A stretch of 25,825 bases of DNA, taken from an uncultured Blautia sp. (GTDB taxonomy: Bacteria; Bacillota; Clostridia; Lachnospirales; Lachnospiraceae). How positions within the stretch are numbered: the first letter of the stretch is position 1; every line of letters begins with the position of its first letter. The stretch lies in NCBI GenBank assembly GCA_900556555.1, contig USPF01000035.1, forward strand, positions 1 through 25,825. The letters are read 5' to 3'. Shown here in pieces: positions 24,278-25,825 of the stretch. A program made the translations under genes and the position numbers. The notes below the pieces were generated by a model. It searched no databases. It saw only the letters and a program-made list of their open reading frames with translations, and was not told the DNA's origin.

Positions 24278-25375
24278 GTGAAAAAATATGATTATGTATT
24301 AGTTGGAAGTGGTTTGTTTTCAGGCGTATTTGCCTATCATGCAAGAAAGGCAGGGAAAACATGCCTGGTAGTGGAAAAACGTGATACGATTGGTGGAAAT
24401 CTTTATTGTGAGGATATGGAAGATATTCATGTTCATAAATATGGTGCACATATTTTCCATACCAGCAATAAAAAAGTATGGCAGTTTGTGAATTCTTTGG
24501 TAGAGTTCAATCGATATACCAACTCTCCGGTAGCGAATTTCCATGGAGAGATGTATAATATGCCATTTAATATGAATACATTTAGTAAAATGTGGAACAT
24601 CAGCACTCCGGAAGAGGCAAAGGCTATTATAGAAAAACAGAAAGCAAGTGTAAAAGGAGAACCAAAAAATCTGGAAGAACAGGCCATCAGCCTTGTTGGG
24701 GAAGATATCTATAAAAAACTGATTAAGGGATATACAGAAAAACAGTGGGGAAGAGATTGTAAAGATTTGCCATCTTTTATTATCAAGAGACTTCCTGTAA
24801 GATATACGTATGACAACAATTATTTTAATGACTTATACCAGGGGATTCCAATTGGCGGTTATAACGTGCTGATTGACAAGCTGTTTGCAGGATGTGACAT
24901 GGAAACAGGCGTAGATTATAACGAAAACAGAGAAAAATATAATGCTCTGGGAGAAAAAGTTTTATATACAGGAACCATTGATTCTTATTATGATTACTGC
25001 TTCGGAAAACTGGAATACAGAAGCCTGAAATTTGAAACAGAAGTTGTGGATAAGGAGAATTACCAGGGAGTGGCTGTAGTCAACTACACAGATAGGGAGA
25101 CGCCTTACACAAGAATCATCGAGCATAAACATTTTGAATTTGGCACACAGCCTAAGACCGTCATTACCAGAGAATATCCGGCAGACTGGCAGGAAGGGAT
25201 GGAGCCTTATTATCCCATCAATGATGAGCGAAACCAGAGCCTGTATCAGCAATACAAAGAACTGGCAGATAAGGAAACCAGAGTTCTGTTCGGTGGAAGG
25301 CTGGCAGAGTATAAATACTATGATATGGACAAGGTAATTGAATCTGCGTTTGATTTAGTAGAAAAAGAATTGTAA
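24278..25375 (+). CDS. glf: UDP-galactopyranose mutase
   Basis: FAD enzyme interconverting UDP-galactopyranose and UDP-galactofuranose, the donor for galactofuranose in surface glycans. It starts at GTG 24278 with GCGGAGG 7 nt upstream. The 365 residues are normal for bacterial Glf. Motifs in order: FAD-binding GSGLFSGVFAYHARKAGK, VEKRDTIGGN, YGAHIFHT, LIKGYTEKQWGRD, YYDYCFGKLEYRSLKFE, and the C-terminal FAD contact FGGRLAEYKYYDMDKVI. Its presence indicates that the encoded polysaccharide contains galactofuranose, absent from animal glycans. It lies 28 nt after the GT2 gene in the same operon. Confidence 0.95.
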   Translation: MKKYDYVLVGSGLFSGVFAYHARKAGKTCLVVEKRDTIGGNLYCEDMEDIHVHKYGAHIFHTSNKKVWQFVNSLVEFNRYTNSPVANFHGEMYNMPFNMNTFSKMWNISTPEEAKAIIEKQKASVKGEPKNLEEQAISLVGEDIYKKLIKGYTEKQWGRDCKDLPSFIIKRLPVRYTYDNNYFNDLYQGIPIGGYNVLIDKLFAGCDMETGVDYNENREKYNALGEKVLYTGTIDSYYDYCFGKLEYRSLKFETEVVDKENYQGVAVVNYTDRETPYTRIIEHKHFEFGTQPKTVITREYPADWQEGMEPYYPINDERNQSLYQQYKELADKETRVLFGGRLAEYKYYDMDKVIESAFDLVEKEL

Positions 25376-25400
25376 GAGTTCAGAAATAAGGGGATTGTTG

Positions 25401-25825
25401 ATGAAAATCATAAAAAAGGAGTATGTAAAGTACCTGGAGTGGGCTTTTAAGCTTTCCTATTTGTTATTAGGAATTGCTACGTTTAATTCTTTCTTATACG
25501 ATTCACCGGTGCAGCCAATGCTGGTGAAGTTGTGTTTAGTGTTAGGTGTGATGACAATATTAGGGAGAGTAGTGTGGTGGAAAGATTATATTAAGACACC
25601 GTTTTTGGGCATATTGGTGGTATTTTGCATTAGTTTCTTGATTAGTATTATTGCAAATTGGAAATATGGGGTAGGAATAAGTGATATAAAATGGCTGATA
25701 TGGACAGCTTTTTTGTTCTTGGTACTCTATACATGTGATTCAAAACGTCATACTTCTTCTTATAAAAAAGAATTCCATTTTTTTGCCCATGTAATCATTC
25801 TGTATAGTGGAGTTTCTGCAATCGT
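25401..25825 (+). CDS. Polytopic membrane protein, 3'-truncated by the window; possible polysaccharide polymerase
   Basis: ATG 25401 lies 25 nt after glf, with AAGGGGA upstream. The visible 141 codons remain open to the window edge. Four hydrophobic helices can be seen (near 17-33, 41-57, 66-84 and 96-113, with a fifth beginning about 130) separated by short charged loops such as WWKDYIK and CDSKRHTSSYKKEF. Short helices with this topology, downstream of glf in a glycan operon, suit an O-antigen polymerase/ligase (Wzy-like) protein. The diagnostic periplasmic loops would lie past the window, so this is an inference; a flippase is less likely from the N-terminus. Confidence 0.8.
   Translation, partial: MKIIKKEYVKYLEWAFKLSYLLLGIATFNSFLYDSPVQPMLVKLCLVLGVMTILGRVVWWKDYIKTPFLGILVVFCISFLISIIANWKYGVGISDIKWLIWTAFLFLVLYTCDSKRHTSSYKKEFHFFAHVIILYSGVSAI

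Overview
The window looks like a chromosomal segment from a gut-type member of the Lachnospiraceae (Clostridia, Firmicutes). The support is moderate-to-low GC with AGGAGG-type ribosome sites, a YesN/YesM two-component system next to a CUT1 sugar transporter with no ATPase of its own, LPXTG-type wall proteins, and the style of the ppdK and glycan genes. The species cannot be named from the sequence alone. All family calls were made by reading motifs; no database search was run.

Layout. (1) About 43-2352: pyruvate, phosphate dikinase lacking its N-terminal end, closed by a strong terminator. (2) 2521-10367: a sugar-uptake locus. It holds an AraC-type response regulator (YesN-like) and its histidine kinase (YesM-like), overlapping by 4 bp, then a lipoprotein solute-binding protein 4 nt later, then a second lipoprotein binding protein behind its own likely promoter. 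A hairpin with a U-run follows, then two CUT1 permeases. The kinase/regulator pair probably senses a sugar and controls the transporter. No glycosidase or ATPase is present, so the substrate is unknown. (3) 10493-10538: a 20-bp hairpin between converging genes. (4) 10548-14964: two divergently transcribed surface proteins: a sortase-anchored FN3-like/InlB-repeat protein with 36-bp coding tandem repeats, and a secreted N-acetylglucosaminidase with a degenerate anchor signal. (5) 14984-15290: a non-coding array of six diverged ~52-bp units, each with an inverted AGCCTA/TAGGCT pair, the last being a terminator. This is the least explained part of the window. (6) 15373-16707: an NCS2 purine/pyrimidine permease, divergent from a DUF362 protein (16868-17965). 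(7) 18071 to the end: a cell-surface polysaccharide locus.

The polysaccharide genes, in order, are a membrane-bound UDP-GlcNAc 4,6-dehydratase (PglF/CapD type), a DegT-type PLP aminotransferase, a PglC/WcaJ-type initiating phosphoglycosyl transferase, a GT4 and a GT2 glycosyltransferase, UDP-galactopyranose mutase, and the start of a polytopic membrane protein that may be the polymerase. Together they suggest a glycan begun with a 4-amino-4,6-dideoxy-HexNAc (or its N-acetylated form) on undecaprenyl phosphate and containing galactofuranose. No acetyltransferase of the PglD type is seen here, so a free 4-amino group is possible.
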